Made by a program: the position numbers and the translations under genes. Below, piece by piece: positions 17,318 to 26,045 of a stretch of DNA of 41,913 nt. The number at the start of each line of letters is the position of its first letter. Within the stretch, counting starts at the first letter, position 1. Under the pieces are notes generated by a model that saw nothing but the letters and a program-made list of their open reading frames with translations, ran no database searches and was not told the DNA's origin. The stretch is from Henriciella sp. (GTDB lineage Bacteria; Pseudomonadota; Alphaproteobacteria; Caulobacterales; Hyphomonadaceae), in contig DUBH01000002.1 in assembly GCA_012960415.1 (NCBI GenBank), positions 1,278 through 43,190 of the forward strand. Reading direction: 5' to 3'.

Positions 17318-17335
17318 CAGTCAGAGGTCAGACAG
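17318..17335 (-). promoter_or_regulatory. Weak PHO-box-like direct repeat upstream of phoR
   Basis: CAGTCAG (17318-17324) and CAGACAG (17329-17335) are direct repeats with an 11-bp period, reading CTGTCTG-ACCT-CTGACTG on the minus strand, which resembles the CTGTCAT-type PhoB half-sites. It lies in the region shared by the efflux operon and phoR. The match is partial, so this is only a candidate. Confidence 0.3.
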
Positions 17336-17413
17336 TTGTAATCAGCTGCCTTTTCAGCCGCCTCCACGCCCCAGGTGACTTGCCGCCCGCCCGTTTTCTT
17401 GGTTTGGAGTGTT

Positions 17414-18787
17414 ATGGCAAGCACTCGTCAGCATCCTCAACAGTCGGCCTTGCGCCGCACGGAGCGAATCCGGGACTTCTCCGTGCTCGGCGTCGCTGGC
17501 AGCGGCCTGCTCGCCTTCATGATGATCACGGGCGCGCTTGGCATTTTCGAAGGCGTGACGGCGATTATTGTTCTGGCGCTCGGCGCTTTGGCTTACTTCG
17601 TCGGGTCTGCGCCGCCTGCGATCGATATCGTACCTGTCGACGATCTGCAGGCGAGCGATGAAGCGATGAAATCCTCCGTACGCTCACTTATCCACGCACT
17701 GCCGTTCCCGGCCTGCTATATTTCAGGCGAAGGGCGCATTGAGTCCGCCAACAAGAAGATATCGGACCTCTTTCGCATCAAGCATATTGAAGGCGCGCTG
17801 AAGTCCGTCATCATCCGACAGCCGGATGTACTGGCTGCAACAGACAGGGTGTCGCGCAATGGCGCTGGTGAGCGGGTCGAGTTCATGGCGATTGATGGTG
17901 ACGAGCTCTGGCTTGCCCACCTCACGCCGGGACCCGAGCCTTCCAGCGTTTTCGTCGTCTTCGAGGACCGCACCGCCGTGCACCGGGCCGAGCGGGCACG
18001 TGCCGACTTCCTTGCCAATGCCAGCCATGAGCTGCGCACACCTCTGACCGCGCTCGCTGGCTTCATTGAAACCATGCGGGGGCCTGCCCGCGATGACCGG
18101 GAATCCTGGGACGGATTTCTCGAAATCATGCACAAGCAGACGGACCGGATGCGCCATCTGGTGTCGGACCTCTTATCCTTGTCCCGCATCGAGTTCAGCG
18201 AACATCGCGCCCCCGACACGGTCATTGATCTGAGCGATGTGCTCAGCCAGACGGTCCTCGCGCTGCAACCGCTCGCTGCCGAGCGCGCAATCGAGCTATC
18301 ACTTGAGGGCCTCGGACGGGAGATCCGCGTCACGGCCAAATGGGATGAACTGGCTCAGGTCGTCCAGAACCTGATCAGCAATGCCATGAAATACTCGCCG
18401 AGAGGCGGGCGGGTCACCGTTTACATCGGCACCGCCCGCAGCATGGCGGATGCAGCAAAGCTTGCTACCGGGGCGAATGAAGACGTTACCCGCTCTGTCC
18501 TCCTGCAGCCGCGCGCCTCGTCCGAGGTGGCCGCAGCATGGATCAGCGTCAGCGATAATGGCGTTGGCATTGCACGTCAGCATCTCTCCAGACTTGGTGA
18601 ACGCTTCTACCGCGTGGATGAAAGCCGCGGGGGCGACATTGAGGGCACCGGGCTTGGACTAGCCATCGTGAAGCACATCATGGCGCGTCACCGAGGCGGG
18701 CTTGCTGTGGCAAGCGAGGAAAACGAAGGCACCTGCTTTGGCGTCTGGCTGCCATGCCTTGAGGGCAGCGCGTCCACCAAACGCTAG
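17414..18787 (+). CDS. phoR: Phosphate-regulon sensor histidine kinase PhoR
   Basis: A 457-residue kinase. Two N-terminal TM helices (about 24-67) leave almost no periplasmic part, as in PhoR. A PAS domain follows (about 88-180, PFPACYISGEGRIESANKKI). H205 lies in NASHELRTPL, with an N-box (QNLISNAMKYSP), a G1 box (SDNGVGIARQHL) and a G2 box (EGTGLGLAIVKHI). It lacks an extracellular sensor; PhoR senses phosphate indirectly through PstSCAB and PhoU, and those genes (without pstS) follow. ATG 17414 is chosen for GGAG five bases upstream. The partner is the PhoB at 24104. It is four bases from the next gene. Confidence 0.93.
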   Translation: MASTRQHPQQSALRRTERIRDFSVLGVAGSGLLAFMMITGALGIFEGVTAIIVLALGALAYFVGSAPPAIDIVPVDDLQASDEAMKSSVRSLIHALPFPACYISGEGRIESANKKISDLFRIKHIEGALKSVIIRQPDVLAATDRVSRNGAGERVEFMAIDGDELWLAHLTPGPEPSSVFVVFEDRTAVHRAERARADFLANASHELRTPLTALAGFIETMRGPARDDRESWDGFLEIMHKQTDRMRHLVSDLLSLSRIEFSEHRAPDTVIDLSDVLSQTVLALQPLAAERAIELSLEGLGREIRVTAKWDELAQVVQNLISNAMKYSPRGGRVTVYIGTARSMADAAKLATGANEDVTRSVLLQPRASSEVAAAWISVSDNGVGIARQHLSRLGERFYRVDESRGGDIEGTGLGLAIVKHIMARHRGGLAVASEENEGTCFGVWLPCLEGSASTKR

Positions 18788-18791
18788 ACAA

Positions 18792-19457
18792 ATGAGCGTT
18801 CCGCCAGAGCCGGAATATCGCCCGCCTGCGCCAGACGCTCTTCATATCGTTTATGCTGACGAGAGCATCCTGGTGGCTGACAAGCCTGCTGGCCTTCTTT
18901 CGGTTCCGGGACGGGGTGATCACAAGCAGGCAAGCGTTCTGAGCTACCTCAGAGACCTGTTTGGTTCAGCGTTCGACGTGCATCGGCTAGATCTCGACAC
19001 ATCGGGCTTGATCCTCTTAGCCCGTGTTCCGTCTGCCCAGACAGACCTCGCAAAGCAATTCGCCAGCCGGACAGTGTCGAAGACCTATAATGCTCTGGTC
19101 AGAGGTGTGATGGAGAGCAGCGCGGGCGAAATCGACCTTCCGATTGGACGCGACTGGAATGAGCGCCCACGACGTCGCATCGATCACGAGGCCGGCAAGC
19201 CATCGCGCACCGTCTGGTGGCTCGAGGCGCAGGGGCTAAGGAACGCCCACCTCAGGCTGCAACCAGTTACTGGCCGCACGCACCAATTGCGACTTCACCT
19301 AGCGTCAATCGGCCATCCGATTCTCGGAGATCGCTTATATGACAGTGCCTACGCTCAAGGACGATTAAATCTGCATGCAAGCAGTCTGGCATTCACACAT
19401 CCCGAAACAGGAAAACCCATGCAATTTCTGAGCGCTGCACCGTTCGCGCTCTTGTAG
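18792..19457 (+). CDS. RluA-family pseudouridine synthase without S4 domain
   Basis: A 221-residue enzyme that isomerises uridine in RNA. The catalytic motif is HRLDLDTSG with D67; the family's KPAGLLSVPGRG, GRTHQLRLHLASIGHPILGD and LHASSLAFTHPETG segments are all present. There is no N-terminal S4 domain, unlike RluC and RluD, and the length matches the RluA (23S U746 / tRNA U32) or TruC subgroup. The target cannot be assigned. It starts four bases after phoR and lies between the sensor and the transporter genes, so it is probably co-transcribed with phoR, an unusual place for an RNA-modification gene. Confidence 0.9.
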   Translation: MSVPPEPEYRPPAPDALHIVYADESILVADKPAGLLSVPGRGDHKQASVLSYLRDLFGSAFDVHRLDLDTSGLILLARVPSAQTDLAKQFASRTVSKTYNALVRGVMESSAGEIDLPIGRDWNERPRRRIDHEAGKPSRTVWWLEAQGLRNAHLRLQPVTGRTHQLRLHLASIGHPILGDRLYDSAYAQGRLNLHASSLAFTHPETGKPMQFLSAAPFALL

Positions 19458-19486
19458 AGCACGGGCAACACACGCTTGTGATCAGT

Positions 19487-19505
19487 ATGTGTCACATATG
19501 TGTCA
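19487..19505 (+). promoter_or_regulatory. PHO box (PhoB-binding direct repeat) upstream of pstC
   Basis: ATGTGTCA occurs at 19487-19494 and again, identical, at 19498-19505, an 11-bp period with a 3-base spacer. A degenerate third copy, TTGTG, lies one further period upstream (19476-19480). Tandem 11-bp repeats with a TGTCA core are how PhoB dimers dock. The site is 50 to 68 bases before the pstC ATG, where PhoB should activate pstCAB-phoU-phoB under phosphate limitation. Confidence 0.8.
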
Positions 19506-19554
19506 ATCAGCGACGTTATGAGGCCCCAAAGACGACTATTGGGTGCGCAGCGGA

Positions 19555-20961
19555 ATGCTGGAAACTTTCGGACATCTGCCCGTCGCTTGGCTGCTCTTTG
19601 CAGTGCTCGCAGCGGCTGCTTTCATGGCCTTCTATGTAGGGCGCACGCAGGCCGTGGGCATTGCCCGTGGGTACACCTCACAACTGAATTCGCAGCCAAA
19701 CTACCATGGCTATTTTGTTGCGATGGCGACCATCGCTCCGGCGGCGGTCATCCTTCTCATCTATATGATGTTCGGCGAATCGCTCGTGCGCGCGCAGTTC
19801 GCCAGCGAGCTACCCGAACGCATCCGCGCGCTCGGTGATCTTGAGCTTGGCCAGTATATCGACCGAATTTCAGAGCACGCGACACGCCGCGATGCGACGG
19901 CGACGGGCAATGCCTTGTTCGACGCAGCCTCTGACCGCTACACCGACCTGGTTGGCCTATCGCGTATCGCTGCCATCCTGCTTGCCGTTCTGGCAGCGGC
20001 CGGTGGTTTCTTCTTCGGCCGCAGCCGTCTCAGCGGCGACTTCCGTGCACGCGCACGTGTTGAAGACGGCATCAAGTTCCTGCTCTTCCTCTGCGCCGCA
20101 ATCGCCATCCTGACCACGATTGGCATTGTTGCGAGCCTGCTGTTCGAAGCGCTTCGCTTTTTCTCGCGCGTCAACGTCTTCAGCTTCCTGTTCGGCACAG
20201 AGTGGAATGCGCAGACGGGCGCAGATTTTGGCGCCATCCCGCTTTTCTTCGGCACCTTCCTCATCGCATTCCTTGCGATGCTCGTCGCCGCACCGATCGG
20301 CCTGTTCTCGGCGATCTATCTGTCGGAATATGCCAGCCCGCGCGTCCGCAGCATCGTCAAGCCGATCCTCGAGCTGCTCGCCGGCATCCCGACCGTAGTC
20401 TATGGCTTCTTCGCGCTCCAGTTCGTCGCCCCGATCGTTCGAGCAAGTGCTACCTGGATCAACGGCCTCCCCTTCATTCCGGATGGTTTCCTGGCTGCCC
20501 AGCCAACCAGCGCGCTCGCCGCCGGCCTTGTCATGGGTATCATGATCATCCCGTTCGTGTCGTCTCTGTCCGATGACGTGATCAATGCCGTGCCGCAGAC
20601 CCTCCGCGATGGCGCTTATGCAATGGGCGCGACCAAGTCCGAGACGGTCAAGCAGGTCGTCATGCCAGCTGCACTGCCAGGCGTGATCGCCGCCCTCCTG
20701 CTTGCTGTTTCGCGTGCTATCGGTGAGACGATGATCGTCGTCATGGCTGCCGGTCAACGCGCCCAAATCACGCCCGACCCGACCGCCGACCTTACCACGA
20801 TCACCGTTCAGATCGTCGCCCTGCTGACCGGCGATACAGAGTTCGACAGCGCAAAGACCCTGTCAGCTTTCGCGCTCGGCTTCGTGCTCTTCATCGTCAC
20901 GCTGATCTTCAATCTCATCGCGCTTCGCGTGGTCAAGAAGTACAGGGAAAAATATGAGTAG
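19555..20961 (+). CDS. pstC: Phosphate ABC transporter permease PstC
   Basis: A 468-residue inner-membrane permease, well above the 319 residues of E. coli PstC. The extra part is an N-terminal region (about 1-150) with three hydrophobic segments (VAWLLFAVLAAAAFMAFYVG, FVAMATIAPAAVILLIYMMF, and one near 145-160). The core permease follows, with the EAA loop DGAYAMGATKSETVKQVVMP. Together with PstA and PstB it imports phosphate handed over by PstS. The ATG at 19555 is used, but an in-frame GTG at 19543 is possible and neither has a good ribosome-binding site. A PHO box precedes it. The end overlaps pstA by eight bases. Confidence 0.93.
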   Translation: MLETFGHLPVAWLLFAVLAAAAFMAFYVGRTQAVGIARGYTSQLNSQPNYHGYFVAMATIAPAAVILLIYMMFGESLVRAQFASELPERIRALGDLELGQYIDRISEHATRRDATATGNALFDAASDRYTDLVGLSRIAAILLAVLAAAGGFFFGRSRLSGDFRARARVEDGIKFLLFLCAAIAILTTIGIVASLLFEALRFFSRVNVFSFLFGTEWNAQTGADFGAIPLFFGTFLIAFLAMLVAAPIGLFSAIYLSEYASPRVRSIVKPILELLAGIPTVVYGFFALQFVAPIVRASATWINGLPFIPDGFLAAQPTSALAAGLVMGIMIIPFVSSLSDDVINAVPQTLRDGAYAMGATKSETVKQVVMPAALPGVIAALLLAVSRAIGETMIVVMAAGQRAQITPDPTADLTTITVQIVALLTGDTEFDSAKTLSAFALGFVLFIVTLIFNLIALRVVKKYREKYE

Positions 20962-22555
20962 CCCGACTGAAGGCACAGCGAACACCGGCTCCTTCGTTAC
21001 CGAAGAAGCGCTGCAGCGCCTGAAAAAGCGCCACGGCGCCGAAGCGCGCTTCAAGCTGTACGGCCAACTTGCAATTGGTATCGCAATTGTCGCGCTCGTG
21101 GCTCTGCTTGTCTCGATTTTCGGTCAGGCCAGCAGCGCCTTCTCTCGCTACGTGCTGAGCTATGACCTCAACATCGAGGCAAGCTATGTAGATCCGGACG
21201 GCACACGCGACCCCGAGGCGATCGCCCGCAATGTCAGCGGCTTTAACCTCATGCTGCAGGACCAGCTTGCCGACGAGTTTCTTTCCGATGACGCGAACAG
21301 GAATCTTCGGCGCGAGCTTTATGGCATGTTTACCCGGCTTGCCGTCCTGCCAATCGCGCGCGCCACGGCCGATGCGCCTGAGACCATTGGATCAGAGCAG
21401 ATCTTCAACGTCGCGCTTGCCGACGACATTGATCTCTTTCTCAAGGGCGGCGTCAGCGCCCGCAAATCGATCGAGATAGGCACTGTTGCAGCCGGAGACG
21501 GCTCAACCGAGGATGGCGTCACGCTGACACTGGCCTCGCAGGACGCCGCTGAGAAGCTCGGCGCGGCGCTTACCGAACTCACCCGTACCGATGTCGACGA
21601 CGCCCCGGCCGTCGCCCTGATCAAGGCTGGAAACACGTGGTATCGGATGGAAGCTTCCGAGGGCCGGAACCTCTCGCTGACCTACCTTGCTGGCCCCCGC
21701 GCGCTGCCGAGTGAAGGCGCAGCGATCGAGGCCCTCATTCTTGCGCAGAGCCAGGAAAATCGCACGGTTACCGACCGTCAGATTGCCTGGACTAAGATTC
21801 TCCAGACGCAAGGCCGTATCAAATCAGTGCTGAACACCAGCCTGTTCACCAATTCAGACAGCACATATCCGGAACTCGCTGGAACGGCTGCGGCAATTGT
21901 CGGCTCGCTGCTGACCATGCTGGTCACGGCGCTCCTCGCCATTCCGGTCGGTATCTTTGCAGCCGTCTATCTCGAAGAGTTCGCGCCGAAGAACCGCCTG
22001 ACATCGCTGATCGAAGTCAACATCAACAACCTCGCCGCTGTGCCGTCGATCGTGTTCGGCCTGCTTGGCGCAGCCGTGTTTATCAACTTCATGGGACTTC
22101 CGCGTTCTGTCCCTCTGGTTGGTGGTCTTGTGCTTGGTCTTCTGGTCCTGCCCACAGTCATCATCGCCTCGCGTGCTGCGCTCACAGCCGTACCACCTTC
22201 CATCCGCACGGCGGCGCTCGGTGTCGGCGCGTCGAAGACGCAGTCCGTCTTCCATCACGTCCTGCCGCTCGCGGCCCCTGGCATCATGACGGGCGCCATT
22301 ATCGGCATGGCCCGCGCCCTTGGCGAAACCGCCCCCCTTCTGCTGATCGGCATGGTCGCCTTTGTTGCAGAAGTCCCCGACGGCCCTATGGACGAGTCGA
22401 CGGTATTGCCCGTTCTGATCTATAAGTGGTCAACGGGTGCAGAACGCGCATGGGAACCGCAGACAGCAGCCGCGATTATCGTGCTGCTCGTCTTCCTCAT
22501 TCTCATGAACTTGATCGCGATCATTCTCAGACGCCGCTTTGAAAGGAGATGGTAG
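20954..22555 (+). CDS. pstA: Phosphate ABC transporter permease PstA, with large periplasmic insertion
   Basis: A 533-residue permease (E. coli PstA has 296). After a cytoplasmic N-terminus and TM1 (about 36-57) comes a periplasmic region of roughly 240 residues corresponding to the DUF3333-type extension of alphaproteobacterial PstA. The canonical permease core follows from about residue 305, with the EAA loop [20 protein letters not shown] and [12 protein letters not shown]. It pairs with PstC in the phosphate channel. The ATG overlaps pstC, with AGGGA upstream. The tail ([11 protein letters not shown]) overlaps the most upstream of the pstB start candidates. The extension's role is not known to me; docking of PstS or a sensing role are possibilities. 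Confidence 0.93.
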   Translation: MSSPTEGTANTGSFVTEEALQRLKKRHGAEARFKLYGQLAIGIAIVALVALLVSIFGQASSAFSRYVLSYDLNIEASYVDPDGTRDPEAIARNVSGFNLMLQDQLADEFLSDDANRNLRRELYGMFTRLAVLPIARATADAPETIGSEQIFNVALADDIDLFLKGGVSARKSIEIGTVAAGDGSTEDGVTLTLASQDAAEKLGAALTELTRTDVDDAPAVALIKAGNTWYRMEASEGRNLSLTYLAGPRALPSEGAAIEALILAQSQENRTVTDRQIAWTKILQTQGRIKSVLNTSLFTNSDSTYPELAGTAAAIVGSLLTMLVTALLAIPVGIFAAVYLEEFAPKNRLTSLIEVNINNLAAVPSIVFGLLGAAVFINFMGLPRSVPLVGGLVLGLLVLPTVIIASRAALTAVPPSIRTAALGVGASKTQSVFHHVLPLAAPGIMTGAIIGMARALGETAPLLLIGMVAFVAEVPDGPMDESTVLPVLIYKWSTGAERAWEPQTAAAIIVLLVFLILMNLIAIILRRRFERRW

Positions 22556-22560
22556 TCACC

Positions 22561-23382
22561 ATGGACGGAAATATGGAACACTTCACCCAGACCAAATCTT
22601 CCGCTCGTGCAGACGCTGCCTCTGCACCAATCAAGGTCGATTGCCAGAACATCGACGTCTATTACGGCGACAAACAAGCGATTGAGGACATCTCGCTTCA
22701 AATCGAAGACCGCTCCGTGACCGCCTTCATCGGCCCGTCCGGTTGTGGCAAGTCGACCTTCCTGCGCTGCATGAACCGCATGAACGACACCATCGAGTCG
22801 GCAAAGGTCACCGGTAAGATCTTTATGGACGGCGCGAACATCAATGATCCGTCTATCGATCCGGTCCTGCTTCGCTCGCGTGTCGGCATGGTGTTCCAGA
22901 AGCCGAACCCGTTTCCGAAATCGATCTATGACAACATTGCCTACGGCCCGCGTATTCACGGCCTCGCCTCCGGCAAGGCAGAGATGGACGAGGTGGTCGA
23001 GAACTCTCTTCGCAAGGCTGGTCTCTGGGAAGAAGTGAAAGACCGCCTTCCGGCGCCCGGCACGAGCCTTTCCGGCGGCCAGCAGCAACGCCTCTGTATT
23101 GCGCGCGCGATCGCCGTCAGCCCTGAAGTCATCTTGATGGACGAGCCCTGCTCGGCACTCGACCCGATTGCGACCGCGAAGATCGAGGAGCTGATCGACG
23201 AACTGCGCGAGCGCTACTGCATCGTGATCGTCACACACTCCATGCAACAGGCCGCCCGCGTCTCGCAGAAGACGGCCTTCTTCCATCTCGGCAAGCTCAT
23301 CGAGTATGGTGACACCGAACGGATTTTCACCAATCCCGAGCATGGCCGTACACAAGACTACATCACCGGCCGCTTCGGTTAA
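22561..23382 (+). CDS. pstB: Phosphate ABC transporter ATP-binding protein PstB
   Basis: A 273-residue ATPase with Walker [11 protein letters not shown]-loop [11 protein letters not shown], signature [14 protein letters not shown], Walker [14 protein letters not shown] and switch His in VTHSMQQA. The FQKPNPFP and [12 protein letters not shown] segments are specific to PstB. It drives phosphate uptake through PstCA and, with PhoU, represses PhoR signalling when phosphate is plentiful. In-frame ATGs exist at 22549, 22561 and 22573; 22561 is chosen because GGAG (22545-22548) leaves a usable, if long, spacing. The N-terminal 25 residues are poorly conserved linker. Confidence 0.95.
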   Translation: MDGNMEHFTQTKSSARADAASAPIKVDCQNIDVYYGDKQAIEDISLQIEDRSVTAFIGPSGCGKSTFLRCMNRMNDTIESAKVTGKIFMDGANINDPSIDPVLLRSRVGMVFQKPNPFPKSIYDNIAYGPRIHGLASGKAEMDEVVENSLRKAGLWEEVKDRLPAPGTSLSGGQQQRLCIARAIAVSPEVILMDEPCSALDPIATAKIEELIDELRERYCIVIVTHSMQQAARVSQKTAFFHLGKLIEYGDTERIFTNPEHGRTQDYITGRFG

Positions 23383-23402
23383 GCGGCAGAGAGACCCCCT
23401 AC

Positions 23403-24107
23403 ATGCCTGACCATATCGTTACAGCCTTTACCGATGAGCTTGAGCATCTGTCAGCGAACCTCCTGCGCATGGGTGGTCTTGCCGAGAGCATGATCATGGA
23501 TGCCAGCCGCGCCGTTGCGACGTTCGATCTTGAGCTTGCCCGTGACGTCATCAAGCGCGACCGCTCCATCGACGAGCTTGAAGTCGAAGCCGAGAAGGCA
23601 ATCATCCGCCTGATCGCATTGCGCCATCCGATGGCGGGCGACCTTCGCGCCGTGCTCGGTGCAATGAAGCTCGCTGGCGACATCGAACGTATTGGCGACC
23701 TTTGCAAGAATATCGCGAAGCGCTGTCTTGAACTGAACGGCGATGAAAATCGCGCCGCAGTCAAAGGCATCGAACGTATGTCTCGCGCCGTATCCCATCA
23801 ACTTCAGATGGCGCTGGACTGCTACCTGCGCCAGGACATCGAAGCGGCGAAGATGGTGCTCGATATGGATGACGATATTGATGACCACTACACCTCGCTG
23901 TTCCGCGAGACGCTGACCTATATGATGGAAGACCCGCGCCAGATCGGTTCGAATACACACCTGATTTTCATGGCGAAGAACCTTGAGCGGATCGGCGACC
24001 ACGCCACCAATATTGCCAAGGCGGTCTATTACATGGTCACCGGCGAGGCGACGACGGGCGCGAAGGTTGAATCCCGGCTTGCCAAAGATGCGGGAGAGCA
24101 GCGTTGA
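23403..24107 (+). CDS. phoU: Phosphate-signalling protein PhoU
   Basis: A 234-residue all-helical protein with two PhoU three-helix repeats (about 10-110 and 118-215). Each repeat carries a metal-binding motif: AGDIERIGDLCKNIAKR in the first and MAKNLERIGDHATNIAKAV in the second. It couples PstB status to PhoR and keeps PhoB off when phosphate is abundant. It sits 20 bases after pstB and overlaps phoB at TTGA. The length is normal. Confidence 0.95.
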   Translation: MPDHIVTAFTDELEHLSANLLRMGGLAESMIMDASRAVATFDLELARDVIKRDRSIDELEVEAEKAIIRLIALRHPMAGDLRAVLGAMKLAGDIERIGDLCKNIAKRCLELNGDENRAAVKGIERMSRAVSHQLQMALDCYLRQDIEAAKMVLDMDDDIDDHYTSLFRETLTYMMEDPRQIGSNTHLIFMAKNLERIGDHATNIAKAVYYMVTGEATTGAKVESRLAKDAGEQR

Positions 24108-24790
24108 AGCCATTCGTCCTGATTGCTGAAGACGAGAAAGCAGTCGCCGAACTGCTCCGCTACAATCTGGAACGCGAAGGTTACGACACTGCCGTCGCCC
24201 CTGATGGGGACGAGGCCATGCTCCTGCTAGAGGAGCGTCTGCCCGATCTCGTCCTGCTCGACTGGATGCTGCCAAAGGTGCCGGGGATCGAAGTATGCCG
24301 ACGCATTCGCTCGAAGTCCGAAACCGCAAACCTGCCAGTAATCATGCTTACGGCCCGATCTGAAGAGAGTGACCGTATTCGCGGCCTCGATACCGGCGCT
24401 GACGATTATGTCACGAAGCCCTTCTCGACGACGGAACTGATGGCCCGCGTGCGCGCCGTCCTGCGCCGTATTCGCCCTGCGCTTGTCGATGACCGCGTCA
24501 CCGTTGGCGACATTTCCATCGACCGGACGACGCATACAGTCAGCCGCAATGGCGAAGAAATCCATCTCGGGCCGACGGAATTCCGCCTGCTGGATTACTT
24601 CATCCAGCATCCGGGCCGTGTCTTCTCGCGAGAACAACTCCTTGATGGTGTCTGGGGGTCGGACGTCTATGTCGAGGTTCGGACCGTCGACGTGCATGTT
24701 GGCCGCCTTCGCAAGGCGCTGATGAGCAAGGGCGGCGAGGACCCGATCCGGACCGTGCGCGCTGCTGGTTATTCGCTGCGATCGAATTAG
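24104..24790 (+). CDS. phoB: Phosphate-regulon response regulator PhoB
   Basis: A 228-residue OmpR-class regulator. The receiver has E9-D10-E11, phospho-acceptor D53 (LVLLDWMLP), T75 region (VIMLTARSEE) and TGADDYVTKPF. The winged-helix effector has GPTEFRLLDYFIQHPGRVFSREQL and the recognition helix VDVHVGRLRKAL. RTVRAAGYSL near the C-terminus is typical of PhoB. The start is TTG 24104, overlapping the phoU stop, giving the correct first strand (KPFVLIAEDE). It should bind the PHO box at 19487 and so autoactivate its operon; PhoR at 17414 is the cognate kinase, encoded at the other end of the block. Confidence 0.95.
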   Translation: MKPFVLIAEDEKAVAELLRYNLEREGYDTAVAPDGDEAMLLLEERLPDLVLLDWMLPKVPGIEVCRRIRSKSETANLPVIMLTARSEESDRIRGLDTGADDYVTKPFSTTELMARVRAVLRRIRPALVDDRVTVGDISIDRTTHTVSRNGEEIHLGPTEFRLLDYFIQHPGRVFSREQLLDGVWGSDVYVEVRTVDVHVGRLRKALMSKGGEDPIRTVRAAGYSLRSN

Positions 24791-24916
24791 GCTTCTGCCT
24801 GACCGGCCAAGCCGGGGAAATTATTGTCGTGACGTGTTCCTGCGCCGATGTGAATTGGCAAGACTTACCGCCTGACAGCGCATACCGTCCGCGAAATCTT
24901 ATGCAGGAGACTGACG

Positions 24917-26038
24917 ATGCGCATTGGTGTGCCGACTGAAATCAAGAAGCAGGAATCCCGCGTCGGCCTGACGCCGGAGAGCGTTGGCGACCTCATCAAT
25001 TCCGGCCACGAAGTCTTCGTCCAGAAAGGCGCAGGCCTTGGCTCCGGATTTGCCGATGACGCCTATACCGATGTCGGCGCGAAAATCGTCGCGGACGCTG
25101 ACGCGGTGTTCAAGTCAGCAGAACTCATCGTGAAGGTGAAGGAGCCTCAGCCAGAAGAGACAGCGCGCCTCACGCCTGAGCACACGCTCTTCACCTATCT
25201 GCACCTCGCTCCCGATCCGGTGCAGGCGAAGGGCCTCATCGAATCCGGCTGTACCGCCATCGCCTATGAGACCGTCACCGAGCCTGCAGGCGGCCTACCG
25301 CTTCTGCGCCCGATGAGCCAGGTTGCCGGACGCATGTCCATGCAGGTCGCTGCCTGGGCTCTGATGCGCACAAAACGTGGCCGCGGTCTTCTGCTTGGCG
25401 GCGTACCCGGCGTGCAGCCCGCCAAAGTCGTGATCATCGGCGGCGGCGTTTCCGGCACGAATGCAGCCGAAATCGCTGTCGGCATGCGCGCCGACGTCAC
25501 CGTCTTCGACCGCAACAATAACCGCCTCGCTGAGCTCGACGCCCAGTTCAACGGTCTGGTCAAGACGATGTACTCCACCAAGGCGGCGCTCGATGCGGCC
25601 GTGAAGGAAGCTGACCTCGTGATCGGCGCTGTGCTGATCCCGGGCGCGTCAGCCCCCAAGCTGATCTCCCGCGCGCAGCTGAAGACGATGAAGCCGGGCG
25701 CTGTGCTGGTCGATATTGCCATCGACCAGGGCGGTTGTTTCGAGACCTCGAAGCCGACCACACACGAAGACCCGATCTACGATGTCGACGGCATCCTGCA
25801 CTATTGCGTCGCGAACATGCCGGGCGCCGTGCCCCGCACGTCGACCTATGCCCTCAATAACGCCACCCTGCCCTTCGTGCTGCAGATCGCAAACAAGGGC
25901 ACACACGAGGCGCTGAATTCGAACCAGCATCTCGCCAATGGCCTGACGGTCGCCGAAGGCCACATCACGCATGAGCCGGTCGCGAAAGATCTCGGCATGA
26001 CCTACAAGCTGCCGGAGTGGTTCAAGCCGAAGGGCTAG
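24917..26038 (+). CDS. ald: Alanine dehydrogenase
   Basis: A 373-residue enzyme, the standard length. It has the N-terminal MRIGVPTEIKKQESRVGLTP, K75 in VKVKEPQ, H96 in YLHLAPD, the NAD-binding VVIIGGGVSGTNAAEIAVGM and VDIAIDQGGCFETS with its catalytic aspartate. It reversibly deaminates L-alanine to pyruvate and ammonia with NAD. It is shorter than the NAD(P) transhydrogenase alpha subunit and lacks its trailing TM region, which excludes that relative. AGGAG lies eight bases before the ATG. The gene appears monocistronic; the upstream 126 bases carry no recognisable operator. Confidence 0.95.
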   Translation: MRIGVPTEIKKQESRVGLTPESVGDLINSGHEVFVQKGAGLGSGFADDAYTDVGAKIVADADAVFKSAELIVKVKEPQPEETARLTPEHTLFTYLHLAPDPVQAKGLIESGCTAIAYETVTEPAGGLPLLRPMSQVAGRMSMQVAAWALMRTKRGRGLLLGGVPGVQPAKVVIIGGGVSGTNAAEIAVGMRADVTVFDRNNNRLAELDAQFNGLVKTMYSTKAALDAAVKEADLVIGAVLIPGASAPKLISRAQLKTMKPGAVLVDIAIDQGGCFETSKPTTHEDPIYDVDGILHYCVANMPGAVPRTSTYALNNATLPFVLQIANKGTHEALNSNQHLANGLTVAEGHITHEPVAKDLGMTYKLPEWFKPKG

Positions 26039-26045
26039 ACCCGCG

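Noticed and set aside
24803-24815. Terminator after phoB (CCGGC-CAA-GCCGG)
   Set aside because: Only a 5-bp stem with a 3-base loop and no T-run; too weak to claim.
24917-26038. NAD(P) transhydrogenase alpha subunit
   Set aside because: Length, lack of a trailing membrane domain, and the alanine dehydrogenase catalytic residues (K75, H96) favour ald; no pntB follows.
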